Assembly (NCBI RefSeq): GCF_025061645.1
Contig: NZ_JANYMP010000003.1
Location: 402,118-466,117, forward strand
DNA from: Umezawaea endophytica
Lineage (GTDB): Bacteria > Actinomycetota > Actinomycetes > Mycobacteriales > Pseudonocardiaceae
DNA: 64,000 nt
Direction of reading: 5' to 3'
Shown here: one piece after another, positions 1 to 10,556 of the stretch
How positions within the stretch are numbered: position 1 is the stretch's first letter
Layout of the letters: every line of letters starts with the position of its first letter
Notes under the pieces: model-generated
Seen by the model: the letters and a program-made list of their open reading frames with translations, nothing else
The model's database searches: none
Told to the model about the DNA's origin: nothing
Program-made: the position numbers and the translations under genes

Positions 1-1
1 G

Positions 2-1135
2 GTCCTCCTCGACGCGATCATCCGGGCGCGGTCGATCTCCACCACCCAGCTCTCCTCGGCCGCCAGCGTGCAGTGCCTGGTGAACGCGCTGGCCGCGACC
101 GTCGTGATCATCCTCTGCCGCCGGGTGCCCGCCCGGCAGGTGGCGGCCGGGGGCGGGATCGCGTGCGCGGTCGCCGTGGTCCTGCTCGCCACGACCCAGG
201 ACGTGTGGCAGCTCTACCTGACGATGTCCTTGCTGGGCATCACGATCGCCGGGTGCGGCACCCTGGTCGTCGGCACGTTCGTCAGCAAGTACGTGCGCAA
301 CCGGGATCGGGTGCTCTCCATCGCGTTCGTCGGGTCGAGCGCGGGCGGGATGGTGTGGACCCCGATCATCACCTGGGGCCTGGACGCGGGCGGCCTGGTC
401 GGCGCGGTCGTGCCGATCGTGCTCGGCTTCACTCTGCTGGTCGCGGCGAACGCCCTGCTGTTCCTGCGCCCCACCGATCTGCCCGCCGACCACGTCGACG
501 CGCCGCAGGTGCACGACGGCGTCCTCCTGCGAGGAGCGCTGGGCATGGTCAGCTTCTGGGCGCTGCTGATCGCCGGCACCGTGCTGTCCTTCGCCCAGGT
601 GGCGGGCGTCTACCACGCCCTGTTCATCTGGCAGGACTCCGACATCGGCTCCGCCGCGGTGCCCGGTACCGTCATCGCGGCGTTCGCGGGCATCGGCCGC
701 GTCGCCGCGGAGCTGCTGCTGCGGTCACTGTCCACCGTCCGCCTGGCCGTGCTGACCTGCGCGATGCAGACCGCCGCGTTCGTCCTGCTCGCCGTCGGCG
801 GCACCGCACCGGTGCTGTTCCTCGGCTCGGCGCTGCTGGGCATCGCGGTCGGCAACAGCTCGCTGGTGGTGCTCCTGCTGGTCCCGGAACTGTTCGGGCT
901 GCTGGACATCGAGCGGATCAGCGGAACGATCTACCTGTGGACCGGCATCGGAACGTCGTCCGGCGCCGCCGTGCTCGGGCTCCTGCACGGCGCCGCCGAC
1001 GGCTATCTGCTCCCCTGCCTGCTCTTCGCCCTGCTGTCCCTGGTGTCGGGCGTGCTGCTCTGGCGATCGGGCGTGCGACCGGTCCGGCAGGCTCCGGGAT
1101 CGACACGCGCCGCGGTCAACGACTACTCGGCTTGA
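2..1135 (+). CDS. MFS transporter, 5'-truncated by the window edge
   Basis: The frame is open from the first bases of the window, so the true start lies to the left; about 377 residues are visible. The protein is a run of hydrophobic segments (at least ten) separated by short Arg-rich loops, as in the Major Facilitator Superfamily, and it ends in a short polar tail. The substrate cannot be read from the sequence. Its stop overlaps the convergent proline iminopeptidase gene by 13 bases. Family assignment is by overall hydropathy and loop pattern rather than a single decisive motif. Confidence 0.75.
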   Translation, partial: VLLDAIIRARSISTTQLSSAASVQCLVNALAATVVIILCRRVPARQVAAGGGIACAVAVVLLATTQDVWQLYLTMSLLGITIAGCGTLVVGTFVSKYVRNRDRVLSIAFVGSSAGGMVWTPIITWGLDAGGLVGAVVPIVLGFTLLVAANALLFLRPTDLPADHVDAPQVHDGVLLRGALGMVSFWALLIAGTVLSFAQVAGVYHALFIWQDSDIGSAAVPGTVIAAFAGIGRVAAELLLRSLSTVRLAVLTCAMQTAAFVLLAVGGTAPVLFLGSALLGIAVGNSSLVVLLLVPELFGLLDIERISGTIYLWTGIGTSSGAAVLGLLHGAADGYLLPCLLFALLSLVSGVLLWRSGVRPVRQAPGSTRAAVNDYSA

Positions 1136-2100
1136 CCGACGGCGAAGCGGTCGGTGGCGGCGGTGATCGCCGCGGTCATGCCGCCACCGCTGTGGCCGGT
1201 GTCGTCGAGGACCACGAGGTCGCTTCCGGGCCAGGCCCGGTGCAGCGCCCAGGCCACGCCGAGTGGACCGCTGACGTCGTAACGCCCGTGGATCAACACG
1301 GCGGGGATGCCGTGCAGCCGCTCGATGTCGCGCTGGACCTGGCCTTCCTCCAGGAAGCAGCCGTGCGACCAGTAGTGGGTCACGAGGCGGGCGAAGGCCA
1401 ACTGGAACGCCGGGTCGGCGATCGACAGGGAAGGCGCGGCGTCGGGGGCCAGCGACATGTGCGTGTCCTCCCACTCGCACCACCCGCGCGCGGCCGTGGC
1501 GCGGACCTCGGGGTCGGGGTCGTGCAGCAGTCGGCTGTAGGCGGCCGACAGGTCGCCGTCACGGTCGGCGGCGGGCACGCCGTCGCGGAACCGCTCCCAC
1601 TCGCGCGGGAAGACCCGGCCCATGTCACGGGTGATCCAGTCGGTGTCGCGGCGGTCACCGTTGGTCACGGCCGCGAGCACCAGTTCGGTCACCCGCTCCG
1701 GATGTGCCTGCGCGTAGGCGAGAGCGAGCGTGACGCCCCACGAGCCACCCCACACCAGCCAGCGCTCGATCCCCAGGTGGACCCGCAGCGCCTCGATGTC
1801 GGCGATGAGGTGCTGCGTGGTGTTCGCCGACAGGTCGACCACCGGCTCGGTCGCCGAAGGCGTGCTGCGCCCGGCGTTGCGCTGGTCGAACAGCACCACG
1901 CGGTAGCGCTCCGGGTCGAACAGCCCCCGCGTCCTCGGAGAACTCCCCGATCCGGGCCCGCCGTGCAGCGCGACGGCGGGCTTGCCGTCGGGGTTGCCCG
2001 ACACCTCCCAGTACAGCGAATGACCGTCGCCGACCTCCAGCGAGCCCGACTCGTGCGGCTCGCTCAAGGGATAACGCCCGTCGTCGGGTGGTTTCGTCAT
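1123..2100 (-). CDS. pip: Proline iminopeptidase (alpha/beta hydrolase, S33)
   Basis: Cytosolic aminopeptidase that releases N-terminal proline from peptides. The 325-residue product has the family's usual length. It shows the oxyanion motif HGGPGSG (46-52), the DQR segment before GRSTP (72-81), the nucleophile motif GGSWG with Ser120, a late HGRYD acid region and a GHSGG histidine near the C-terminus. The ATG at 2100 is chosen because translation from it gives the classic N-terminus; a longer open frame upstream is a shadow of the regulator gene. It converges on the MFS gene with overlapping 3' ends. The usual DQRG reads DQRN here, a minor variation. Confidence 0.92.
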   Translation of the reverse strand: MTKPPDDGRYPLSEPHESGSLEVGDGHSLYWEVSGNPDGKPAVALHGGPGSGSSPRTRGLFDPERYRVVLFDQRNAGRSTPSATEPVVDLSANTTQHLIADIEALRVHLGIERWLVWGGSWGVTLALAYAQAHPERVTELVLAAVTNGDRRDTDWITRDMGRVFPREWERFRDGVPAADRDGDLSAAYSRLLHDPDPEVRATAARGWCEWEDTHMSLAPDAAPSLSIADPAFQLAFARLVTHYWSHGCFLEEGQVQRDIERLHGIPAVLIHGRYDVSGPLGVAWALHRAWPGSDLVVLDDTGHSGGGMTAAITAATDRFAVGQAE

Positions 2101-2129
2101 ACCGGCATGATCGCGCACCGGTCGCGGGT

Positions 2130-4910
2130 TCAGCGAGACGGCCGGTCGAGGTCGTCGAGCTGCCGCCGAACGCGCTCGGCGTCGGTGCCCCGGCCCTGTT
2201 CCCGGAAGAGCCCCAGTGCCTCCTGCCACACCGCGCGGGCCCGGTCGTGGTGTCCGAGCGCGGCATGGGGGTGGCCGATCCTGTCGAGGTTGCTCGCGAT
2301 CTCGTAGGCGTCGCCGAGGGCGCGGTGCAGGGTGAGGGCTCGGTGGTGGTGGTCGACAGCCTGCCGGTGGTCGCCGGTGCGGTGGGCGATCAGTCCGAGG
2401 CTGTTGAGGGTGTCCGCTTCGCCTTCGGGGTCGTGGTGGCGCCGTTGCAGGGCGAGGGCGGCGTGGCAGTGGGCGCGGGCGGCGTCGAAGTCGCCCAGGT
2501 GCGCGGCGAACCAGCCCATCATGTTGAGCGCGTCCGCTTCCCACACCGGATCGTCGAGGGTGCGGTAGAGGTCGACGGCACGTCGTGCGTGGTCCAAGGC
2601 CCGCCGGTCGTCCCCCTGTCGTCCGCAGGCGAACGCGAAGGTGGTGTGGGTGCGGGCCTGTTCGAAGGAATCGTCGTGCCGCAGGGCCAGGGCGAGGGCT
2701 TGGTCCAGGTGTTCGGCGGCCTCGTCGTGCCTGCCCGACCGGGAGCAGGCGTTGCCGAGGAGGCGGTGGGCGCGGCTGCGGGTGGCGGGGTCGGGCAGGT
2801 GCGCGGCGGCGTCCACCGCGGCCCGCCACACGGCTATCGCGTCACCTCGGTGCCCGCGCCGGACGTGGAAGGTGTCCAGGGACCAGGCGAGGTGCCAGAC
2901 GACGAGGTGGCGGCCCAGGGTCGCGGCGACGCGCTGGGTGGCCAGCAGGGTGGCGTGCTCGGCCTCCAGCCAGGCCATCGCGGCCGTGGCGTCGGACAGC
3001 GGGAGCGCCTGGACGCCCTCCGCGGGCAGGCCGGGGTGGAGGAACTGGCGGTGGGGGCTCAGGAGGCGGTCCGCGGCGAAAGCCGTGCGCAGGTGGAAGT
3101 CGACCACCCGCTCCAGGGCCGCCTCCCGCACGCCGTCGGGCAGGCCGTGGGCGGTGGTGCCGGCGTAGTCGCGGACCAGGTCGTGCATGCCGAACCGGCC
3201 GCGCGGTCGCCGTTCGAGCAGGAACGCCTCCTCCAGCGCCGACAGCGCCTTGCGCGCGGCGGCCGGGTCCAGGCCGGCGAGAGCGGCCGCGGCGGCCGGG
3301 GTGGTGTCGGGGCCGGGGGCGATGCCCAGGAGCCCGAACAGGGTGCGCTGCCGGTCGGTGAGGTGGCGCAGGGACCAGGACAGGACGGTGGGCAGGCTGG
3401 CGTCGGGGTCGTCGGAGTCCAGGGCGTCCAGGCCGAGGTCGCGCAGGTCGGCGACGATGTCGTCCACCAGGTGGGGGTGGCCGCGGACGCGGGCGGCGAT
3501 CAGGCCGAGCGCCAGCGGGAACCCGCGGCACAGCCCGATCAGCTCGGTGATCTGGCTGTGCCGCCGGTCGGTGGTCCCCTCGCCGATCGCGGCACCGAGC
3601 AGCGCGCGGGCTTCGGCGTCGGCGAGGACGTCGAGGTGGACGGGGCGGGCGCCGTGGCGGGTGAGCACGGCGGGGAGCCGATGGCGGCTGGTGATCAGGA
3701 CGGTGCACGAGGTGCCACCGGGGAGCAGGGGTGCGACCTGGTCGTGGGTGGCGGCGTTGTCCAGCAGGACCAGCATCCGCTTGCCCGCGGTGTGGGTGCG
3801 GTAGAGCGCGGCACGGGCGTCGGGGGTCTGCGGCTGGTGGTCGACGCCGAGTGCTGTCAGGAACCCGGCCAGCACGTCGGTCGCCTGCCTGGGGTCGCCG
3901 GCGCTGAAGCCGCGCAGGTCGGCGAACAACTGCCCGTCGGGGAAGTGGTGCAGGGCGCGATTCGCCCAGGTCAGGGCGAGCCAGGTCTTGCCGATACCGC
4001 CCGTGCCGCCGATCGCGGAGATCACCGCCATCCCGCCGCCCCCGGTCGCGGAGCAGCCGTGGACGCGGTCCAGTTCGGCCAGTTCGGCCACGCGACCCGT
4101 GAACAGCGCCGGCGCGGCAGGCAATTGGCGAGGCACGACGGCCGCGGTGACACCGCCGGCGGGCGCGTCGGCCGTCAGGAGCCGCTGGTGCAGTTCTCGA
4201 AGCGCGGCGCCGGGGTCGGTGCCCAACTCCTCGACCAGCCTCGCCCGGACCTGGTGGTAGTGCTCCAGCGCCTCGGCCGTGCGCCCGACCTGGTGCAGGG
4301 CCAGCATGTACTGGCCTTGCACCCGCTCGTCCAGCGGGTGCGCGCCTGCCTGCTCGGCCAGCTCGACCACCACTTTCCCGCCGTGGCCGAGGCGTAGCCG
4401 GACGTCGGCCAGGTCGTGCCGGGTGACCTGCTGTTCCCGCGTGAGCCGGTCACGTTCGACCTGACTCCAGTCGCCGTTGACGCCGGTCAGCGCTTCCCCG
4501 CGCCACAGGTCCAGCGCTTCGGTCAGCAGCCGCGCGGCCTGCTCGTCGTCGGGCTCCGCGTCGGCGGCGGCGCGCAGGTCGCGGAACCGGTGGAGGTCGA
4601 CCACCGAGCCGGTCACGTCGGTCGTCAGGGCGTAGCCGCTCGAACGGCGCACGATTGCCACACCGCCCGCCCCTGCCAGGACCCGTCGTATTCGGGAGAT
4701 GTAGCTGTGCAGCGTGGACTGCGCGCGCCGCGCGACGTCACCACCCCAGACCCGCTCCACCAACAGGTCGACCGACACCACCCGGTCGGCGTCGACCGCC
4801 AACGCGGCCAGCACGCACCGCTGCCGGGCCGGACCCAGGTCCACCGGCAGCCCGTCGACCTCGGCGGTCACCTCCCCCAGCAGACGCAGCACCACCGCCA
4901 CACCCACCAC
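2130..4910 (-). CDS. AfsR/SARP-family regulator with NB-ARC and TPR domains
   Basis: A 926-residue transcriptional regulator of the AfsR architecture. In order: an OmpR-like winged helix (about 5-95), a bacterial transcriptional activator domain (about 100-245), an NB-ARC ATPase with P-loop GGTGGIGKT (301-309) and an LLDNAA Walker B, then C-terminal tetratricopeptide-like helices (about 680-900) rich in alternating Ala and Leu. Such proteins activate secondary-metabolite or stress genes, often after Ser/Thr phosphorylation; the target here is unknown. The exact start is uncertain, because several GTG codons lie within the first 15 codons and the upstream DNA is G-rich. It is transcribed divergently from the lectin gene. 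Confidence 0.9.
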   Translation of the reverse strand: MVGVAVVLRLLGEVTAEVDGLPVDLGPARQRCVLAALAVDADRVVSVDLLVERVWGGDVARRAQSTLHSYISRIRRVLAGAGGVAIVRRSSGYALTTDVTGSVVDLHRFRDLRAAADAEPDDEQAARLLTEALDLWRGEALTGVNGDWSQVERDRLTREQQVTRHDLADVRLRLGHGGKVVVELAEQAGAHPLDERVQGQYMLALHQVGRTAEALEHYHQVRARLVEELGTDPGAALRELHQRLLTADAPAGGVTAAVVPRQLPAAPALFTGRVAELAELDRVHGCSATGGGGMAVISAIGGTGGIGKTWLALTWANRALHHFPDGQLFADLRGFSAGDPRQATDVLAGFLTALGVDHQPQTPDARAALYRTHTAGKRMLVLLDNAATHDQVAPLLPGGTSCTVLITSRHRLPAVLTRHGARPVHLDVLADAEARALLGAAIGEGTTDRRHSQITELIGLCRGFPLALGLIAARVRGHPHLVDDIVADLRDLGLDALDSDDPDASLPTVLSWSLRHLTDRQRTLFGLLGIAPGPDTTPAAAAALAGLDPAAARKALSALEEAFLLERRPRGRFGMHDLVRDYAGTTAHGLPDGVREAALERVVDFHLRTAFAADRLLSPHRQFLHPGLPAEGVQALPLSDATAAMAWLEAEHATLLATQRVAATLGRHLVVWHLAWSLDTFHVRRGHRGDAIAVWRAAVDAAAHLPDPATRSRAHRLLGNACSRSGRHDEAAEHLDQALALALRHDDSFEQARTHTTFAFACGRQGDDRRALDHARRAVDLYRTLDDPVWEADALNMMGWFAAHLGDFDAARAHCHAALALQRRHHDPEGEADTLNSLGLIAHRTGDHRQAVDHHHRALTLHRALGDAYEIASNLDRIGHPHAALGHHDRARAVWQEALGLFREQGRGTDAERVRRQLDDLDRPSR

Positions 4911-5066
4911 CCCCGTGCGCCGACTTCCCCCGACCTGACGGCTTGACCAGCGCAGTGCAGGAACTCTGCAAGGGATTCACCCGAGCGGAACCCCACCATG
5001 GTCCCACGACGGCGAACACCGCGTTTCGCAACGCCCGCCGAGAGCACTCACAAGGGGACGCACAGC

Positions 5067-5585
5067 ATGAGGATCAACAGCAAGGTCTCGACGCACCGGG
5101 GACGGTTCCGTCGACTCGTCGAAGCAGGCGCGGCGCTCGTGGTCGCGGCGGCTTTCCTGGTCACCGGACCAGGGCCCGCCACGGCGACCACCGCGGCGGC
5201 TTCGAACTACTACATCAAGAACGCGAACACCGGGCTGTGCCTGACCGCCAACCAGTTGACCGGCCAGACCAATTCCGTCTTCACCAACACGTGCGTCAAC
5301 GCGGCCTCGCAGAAGTGGCACATCGCGGGCGGCAAGTTCACGAACCTCGGACCGACCGGGTACTGCTTGGACACCTACGGCACGAACATCTTCACCTACT
5401 CCTGTATCGCCGACGGCGCCTCCACTGTCGATTTCCAGCGATGGACAGTCGACTCCACCACCAAGAAGTGGATCCGCAACAACCACTACGGCGACTGCAT
5501 GCACTCCGATGGCGGCGCGCTCGACGGCGTCGTCCCCAGGACGTGCGGCAACGACTCCTCCCGCTGGACCTTCGTGGCGGCCTGA
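5067..5585 (+). CDS. Secreted ricin-type beta-trefoil lectin-like protein
   Basis: A 172-residue secreted protein with an Arg-rich N-region and hydrophobic core (residues 10-40), then one beta-trefoil. Three QxW-type repeats are visible: QKW (82-84), QRW (124-126) and the variant SRW (165-167). Cysteines fall in pairs (58/76, 100/113, 144/160) as expected for disulfide-stabilised RICIN (CBM13-like) folds. There is no catalytic domain, so it is probably a stand-alone carbohydrate-binding protein. ATG 5067 is preferred because AAGGGGA lies just upstream and a signal peptide follows directly. It shares a bidirectional terminator with the GH10 xylanase facing it. The sugar specificity cannot be read. 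Confidence 0.8.
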   Translation: MRINSKVSTHRGRFRRLVEAGAALVVAAAFLVTGPGPATATTAAASNYYIKNANTGLCLTANQLTGQTNSVFTNTCVNAASQKWHIAGGKFTNLGPTGYCLDTYGTNIFTYSCIADGASTVDFQRWTVDSTTKKWIRNNHYGDCMHSDGGALDGVVPRTCGNDSSRWTFVAA

Positions 5586-5596
5586 CCCCGACGCGA

Positions 5597-5626
5597 GGAG
5601 GCCCCACCGGCACCGGTGGGGCCTCC
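5597..5626. terminator. Bidirectional hairpin terminator between lectin and GH10
   Basis: A perfect 14-bp inverted repeat (left arm GGAGGCCCCACCGG) with a 2-base loop sits 12 bases after the lectin stop and 9 bases after the convergent xylanase stop. There is no U-tract, which is normal in this GC range. Confidence 0.8.
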
Positions 5627-5634
5627 CGCCCGAT

Positions 5635-7107
<1,473 letters not shown>

Positions 7108-7174
7108 TCACATTTCCTTCGAGCACACCAAATAGCCGTCCCTCGAATGACCACAGGGACGGTGTCTGAGCCTT

Positions 7175-7185
7175 CGAAACTTTCA
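7175..7185. promoter_or_regulatory. Second CGAAANTTTC box upstream of GH10
   Basis: CGAAACTTTCA lies just beyond the stop of the GH43 gene and about 200 bases before the GH10 start. It is one mismatch from the palindrome. The 212-base gap between the two genes contains no other recognisable element. Confidence 0.45.
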
Positions 7186-7190
7186 GTACA

Positions 7191-8717
7191 TCAATCGTGC
7201 TCCACGACGTCGAGCGGTCCGTGCTCGAACCAGTCGAACCACACGGTGCCCGCGGTCGCGTACATGCCGATCACCCGGCCGGTGAACCCCGTCGCGACCT
7301 CGGTGGACAGGTACCTGCCGTCGAGCTCGGCGAGCGGTTCCAGGTCGTCGCCGACGTGGAAGGCGATGTGGTCGGGCGCGGCGACGTGGAGCCCGGACGG
7401 CGCCCCGTCCGCGGGCGGGCGGTCCGTGGCCGGGCCGGTGGTGATCACGAGGGTCACCGGGCCGGGAGGCACGGTGCACGTGGCGGTGCTCTGGCGCACG
7501 GGGCCGATGCGGGCGATGACGCTGACCTGACCGCGGGCGACCTCCAGGTCGTAGTGGTGGGCCTCGTCCATGCGGATGGACAGGCCCGCGCGCCCGGAGC
7601 CGGGGTCCAGCAGGACGGCGGTCCGGCTCGCGGGGTGTTCCTGGCGTCGACCGACGAAGGTGCAGCCGGGACGGTCCAGTGTGGACCCGGTGGCGTGCAG
7701 GGTCAGCCACCCCGGTCGTTCGACCAGCGACCACGAGTCGTCGGGACGCGACCTCGGCGAGATCCACCGGGGTTCGAGCCGCGCGGCGTCGAAGTCGTCA
7801 CGCCGCGGAGCGGCTTCCAGCGGTCGCGGACGGCCCGGCGCTCGTTCCCGGAGGTTGACCGGACCGACGAGCGGCCAGCCGTCCTCCCACCGCACGGGGG
7901 TGAGGAACGTTTCCCGGCCCAGCACGTGGAAACCGGGGCTGTACCCGCGCGGCCGGGTCGCGAGCAGGACCATCCACCACTCGCCGTCCGGGCCGAGGAC
8001 GAGGTCGGCGTGGCCGGTGCTCTGGACCGGGTGGGATGTGCCGCGGTGGGTCAGGACGGGGTTGGACGGCGCCGGTTCCCAAGGGCCGCGCGGAGAACGG
8101 GCCCGAGCCATGGCCACGGTGTGACCGCGCTCGGTGCCGCCCTCGGCGATCATCAGGTACCACCACTCCCCGATCCGGTAGAGGTGGGGCGCCTCCGGCC
8201 ACTGCAACCCGGTCCCGGACCACGCGGGGAACGGGTCCTCCAGCACCTTCCCGGTCTCCGGGTCGATCCGGGCGATGCCCACCCCCTGGAAGGCGCTCCA
8301 GCAGTTGCCCTCGTCGTCCCACGCCAGGTCGGGGTCGATGCCGGGCAGGTCGACCCACACCGGGTCCGACCAGGGGCCCTCGGGCCTTTCGGCGCTGACG
8401 ATGAAGTTGCCGCCCTGCGAGACGTTCGTGGTGATCATCCAGAACCGACCGTCGTGGTGCCGGATCGTGGGCGCGTAGATGCCGTCGGACGCCAGGGCGT
8501 CCGGTGGCAGCGGGAGTTGCGACGGGCGGTCCAGGACGTTGCCGATCTGCCGCCAGTGCACGAGGTCGCGGCTGTGGAAGATCGGCACGCCGGGGAAGTA
8601 CTCGAAGCTGGAGCACACCAGGTAGTAGTCCTCGCCGACCCGGCAGACGCTGGGGTCGGGGTGGAAGCCGGGGATGACGGGATTGTCGTAGTGCCAGTCG
8701 GTCGTTTCCGCGTCCAC
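7191..8717 (-). CDS. Intracellular GH43 beta-xylosidase/arabinofuranosidase
   Basis: A 508-residue glycosidase without a signal peptide, so it acts in the cytosol on imported xylo-oligosaccharides. The five-bladed GH43 propeller starts at once with PGFHPDPS (catalytic base Asp21), followed by GIDPDL (Asp128) and the acid Glu175 in WPEAPHLY. From about residue 310 a beta-sandwich of the type found in GH43 xylosidases follows. It is the last gene of the importer operon, 37 bases after the MalG-like permease, which supports a role in hydrolysing what that importer brings in. The GTG start has a GGAG about 12 bases upstream; no better start is seen. Confidence 0.9.
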   Translation of the reverse strand: MDAETTDWHYDNPVIPGFHPDPSVCRVGEDYYLVCSSFEYFPGVPIFHSRDLVHWRQIGNVLDRPSQLPLPPDALASDGIYAPTIRHHDGRFWMITTNVSQGGNFIVSAERPEGPWSDPVWVDLPGIDPDLAWDDEGNCWSAFQGVGIARIDPETGKVLEDPFPAWSGTGLQWPEAPHLYRIGEWWYLMIAEGGTERGHTVAMARARSPRGPWEPAPSNPVLTHRGTSHPVQSTGHADLVLGPDGEWWMVLLATRPRGYSPGFHVLGRETFLTPVRWEDGWPLVGPVNLRERAPGRPRPLEAAPRRDDFDAARLEPRWISPRSRPDDSWSLVERPGWLTLHATGSTLDRPGCTFVGRRQEHPASRTAVLLDPGSGRAGLSIRMDEAHHYDLEVARGQVSVIARIGPVRQSTATCTVPPGPVTLVITTGPATDRPPADGAPSGLHVAAPDHIAFHVGDDLEPLAELDGRYLSTEVATGFTGRVIGMYATAGTVWFDWFEHGPLDVVEHD

Positions 8718-8754
8718 GTGGTTCTTCGCTCCAGGGTGTCGTTGTGGATGGGTG

Positions 8755-9603
8755 TCAGCCCTTGAAGGCGCCGTCGAGGACGCCGGCGACCATGCGCCGC
8801 CCGACCAGGACGAACAGCACGACCAGGGGCGCGGTGGCCAGGAACGAGCCGGACATGGCCAGTCCGAGGTCGACGTCGTAGCTGTTCTGGAGGGCTTTGA
8901 TGGCGATCTGGGCGGTGTAGCGCTCGGGTGTCTTGAGCACGATGAACGGCCACAGGAAGTCGTTCCACGCGGTCACGAAGCCGAACAGGCCGAGCACGAA
9001 CGCCGCGGGGCGCACGATGGGGAAGACGATGCGCCAGAACACCTGCCACGTGCCCGCGCCGTCGATCGTCGCGGCCTGCACCAGTTCGTCGCTGATCGTG
9101 GCGGTGATGTGCTGGCGCATCCAGAAGATGCCGAACGCGCTGGCCAGGCCGGGGACGACCAGCGCTTGCAGCGTGTCCACCCAGCCCAGCCAGGACATGA
9201 TCATGTACTGCGGGATGACGGACAACTGCGTGGGCACGGTCATGGTGAGCAGGACGACCAGGAACAGCGTGCCGCGACCGCGGAAGTCCAGCTTGGCGAA
9301 GGCAAACCCGGCCAGCGCGCACAGCACCGCCTGACCGACACCGATGGCGGTGGCCACGAACAGGCTGTTCAGCAACGCCCCCAGGAACGGCACCGTCTCC
9401 AGCACCAGCCCCACGAGGTGGAGGAAGTTGCCGCCGGGCACGACGGCGGGCGGCATCCGCGTCGCGGTCGCGGTGTCGGTGGTGGCCACGACGAACATCC
9501 AGTACAGCGGGAACAGGCACACGACCGCGGCCGCGACCAGCAGCAGGTAGGTCCACCAGCGGACACGACCGTGACGCCGTCGACGCGGCGCGGTGGTGGT
9601 CAC
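8755..9603 (-). CDS. CUT1 sugar ABC permease, MalG-like
   Basis: A 282-residue inner-membrane permease with six hydrophobic segments and the EAA loop around QAATIDGAGTWQVFWRIVFPIVRP, which docks the ATPase. The C-terminus GAFKG is typical of MalG-type subunits. The GTG start at 9603 overlaps the stop of the partner permease by four bases (GTGA), and the longer frame upstream is a shadow. Context (binding protein, MalF partner, GH43 xylosidase, xylan-type operators) suggests xylobiose or xylo-oligosaccharide import similar to Streptomyces BxlEFG. No ATPase gene is present nearby. Confidence 0.92.
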   Translation of the reverse strand: MTTTAPRRRRHGRVRWWTYLLLVAAAVVCLFPLYWMFVVATTDTATATRMPPAVVPGGNFLHLVGLVLETVPFLGALLNSLFVATAIGVGQAVLCALAGFAFAKLDFRGRGTLFLVVLLTMTVPTQLSVIPQYMIMSWLGWVDTLQALVVPGLASAFGIFWMRQHITATISDELVQAATIDGAGTWQVFWRIVFPIVRPAAFVLGLFGFVTAWNDFLWPFIVLKTPERYTAQIAIKALQNSYDVDLGLAMSGSFLATAPLVVLFVLVGRRMVAGVLDGAFKG

Positions 9604-10556
9604 CGGTCCGCCCTGATCCGACCGGCCAGCAGGTAGTTGACCGCGGCGATCACCACGACCACGACGAACAGGGCGACCCCGACCGCCGCGCCGTAGCCGA
9701 ACTCGAACTCCCCGAAGCCCTGCTCGTACAGGAACAGCGTCAACGTCTGGCACTGCCGCACCGCGCCGCACGTCAACGGCGCGCCCGTGGCGATGAGCAG
9801 TGGTTCGGTGAAGATCTGCAGACCGCCGATGGTGGAGGTGACCACGGTGAAGATGATCACCGGCCGCAGCGAGGGGATCGTGATGTGGCGGAACCGCTGC
9901 CACGAGCCGGCGCCGTCGATCGCCGCGGCCTCGTAGACCGCGCGGGGCACCGCTTGCAGCGAGGCGAGGTAGAGCAGCGTGGTGTAGCCGAACCACCGCC
10001 ACACCACCATCGTCGCGATGAGCACGTGACTGCCCACAGTGGACTGGACGAAGTCCACCGGCTCCACGCCGACCAGCCCGAGCACCCAGTTGAGCAGCCC
10101 GTAGTCGCGGTCGAACAACTGCGCAAACACGATCGCCGTGGCCGCCACCGAGGTCACGTAGGGCACCAGCACGGACATGCGGAAGAACAGCGCGAACCTC
10201 AGCCGGGCGTGGTTGAGCACGTGCGCCAGCAGCAGGGCCAGCAGCAGTTGCGGGACGGTGGACAGGAACCAGATGCTCACGGTGTTGCCCGCGGCGTTCC
10301 AGAACCGCGGATCGCCGAACATGCGGGTGAAGTTGTCCACGCCGATGAACACCTGGTCCCCGATGGGGTTCCAGTCGAACAGCGCCACGTAGAACGTGAA
10401 GGCGAACGGGAACAGCCCGAACACCGCGAAGAGGACGAAGAACGGGGCGATGTAGGCGTACGGCGCCAGGCGCTCACCCAGGCCCCGAGCGGTCCGGGTG
10501 ACCGGCGGCGGTGCGGTCGACGGCGCGGGGACGAGCGTCAGGGTCACGCCGCTCAC
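9600..10556 (-). CDS. CUT1 sugar ABC permease, MalF-like
   Basis: A 318-residue membrane permease with six transmembrane segments, the N-terminal APYAYIAPFFVLF segment usual for MalF-type subunits and an EAA loop (YEAAAIDGAGSWQRFRHITIPSL). It pairs with the MalG-like subunit downstream. The GTG at 10556 is preferred because it forms a GTGA overlap with the stop of the binding-protein gene, indicating translational coupling; a second GTG at 10547 is possible. Probable role is uptake of xylo-oligosaccharides. Confidence 0.92.
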   Translation of the reverse strand: MSGVTLTLVPAPSTAPPPVTRTARGLGERLAPYAYIAPFFVLFAVFGLFPFAFTFYVALFDWNPIGDQVFIGVDNFTRMFGDPRFWNAAGNTVSIWFLSTVPQLLLALLLAHVLNHARLRFALFFRMSVLVPYVTSVAATAIVFAQLFDRDYGLLNWVLGLVGVEPVDFVQSTVGSHVLIATMVVWRWFGYTTLLYLASLQAVPRAVYEAAAIDGAGSWQRFRHITIPSLRPVIIFTVVTSTIGGLQIFTEPLLIATGAPLTCGAVRQCQTLTLFLYEQGFGEFEFGYGAAVGVALFVVVVVIAAVNYLLAGRIRADR

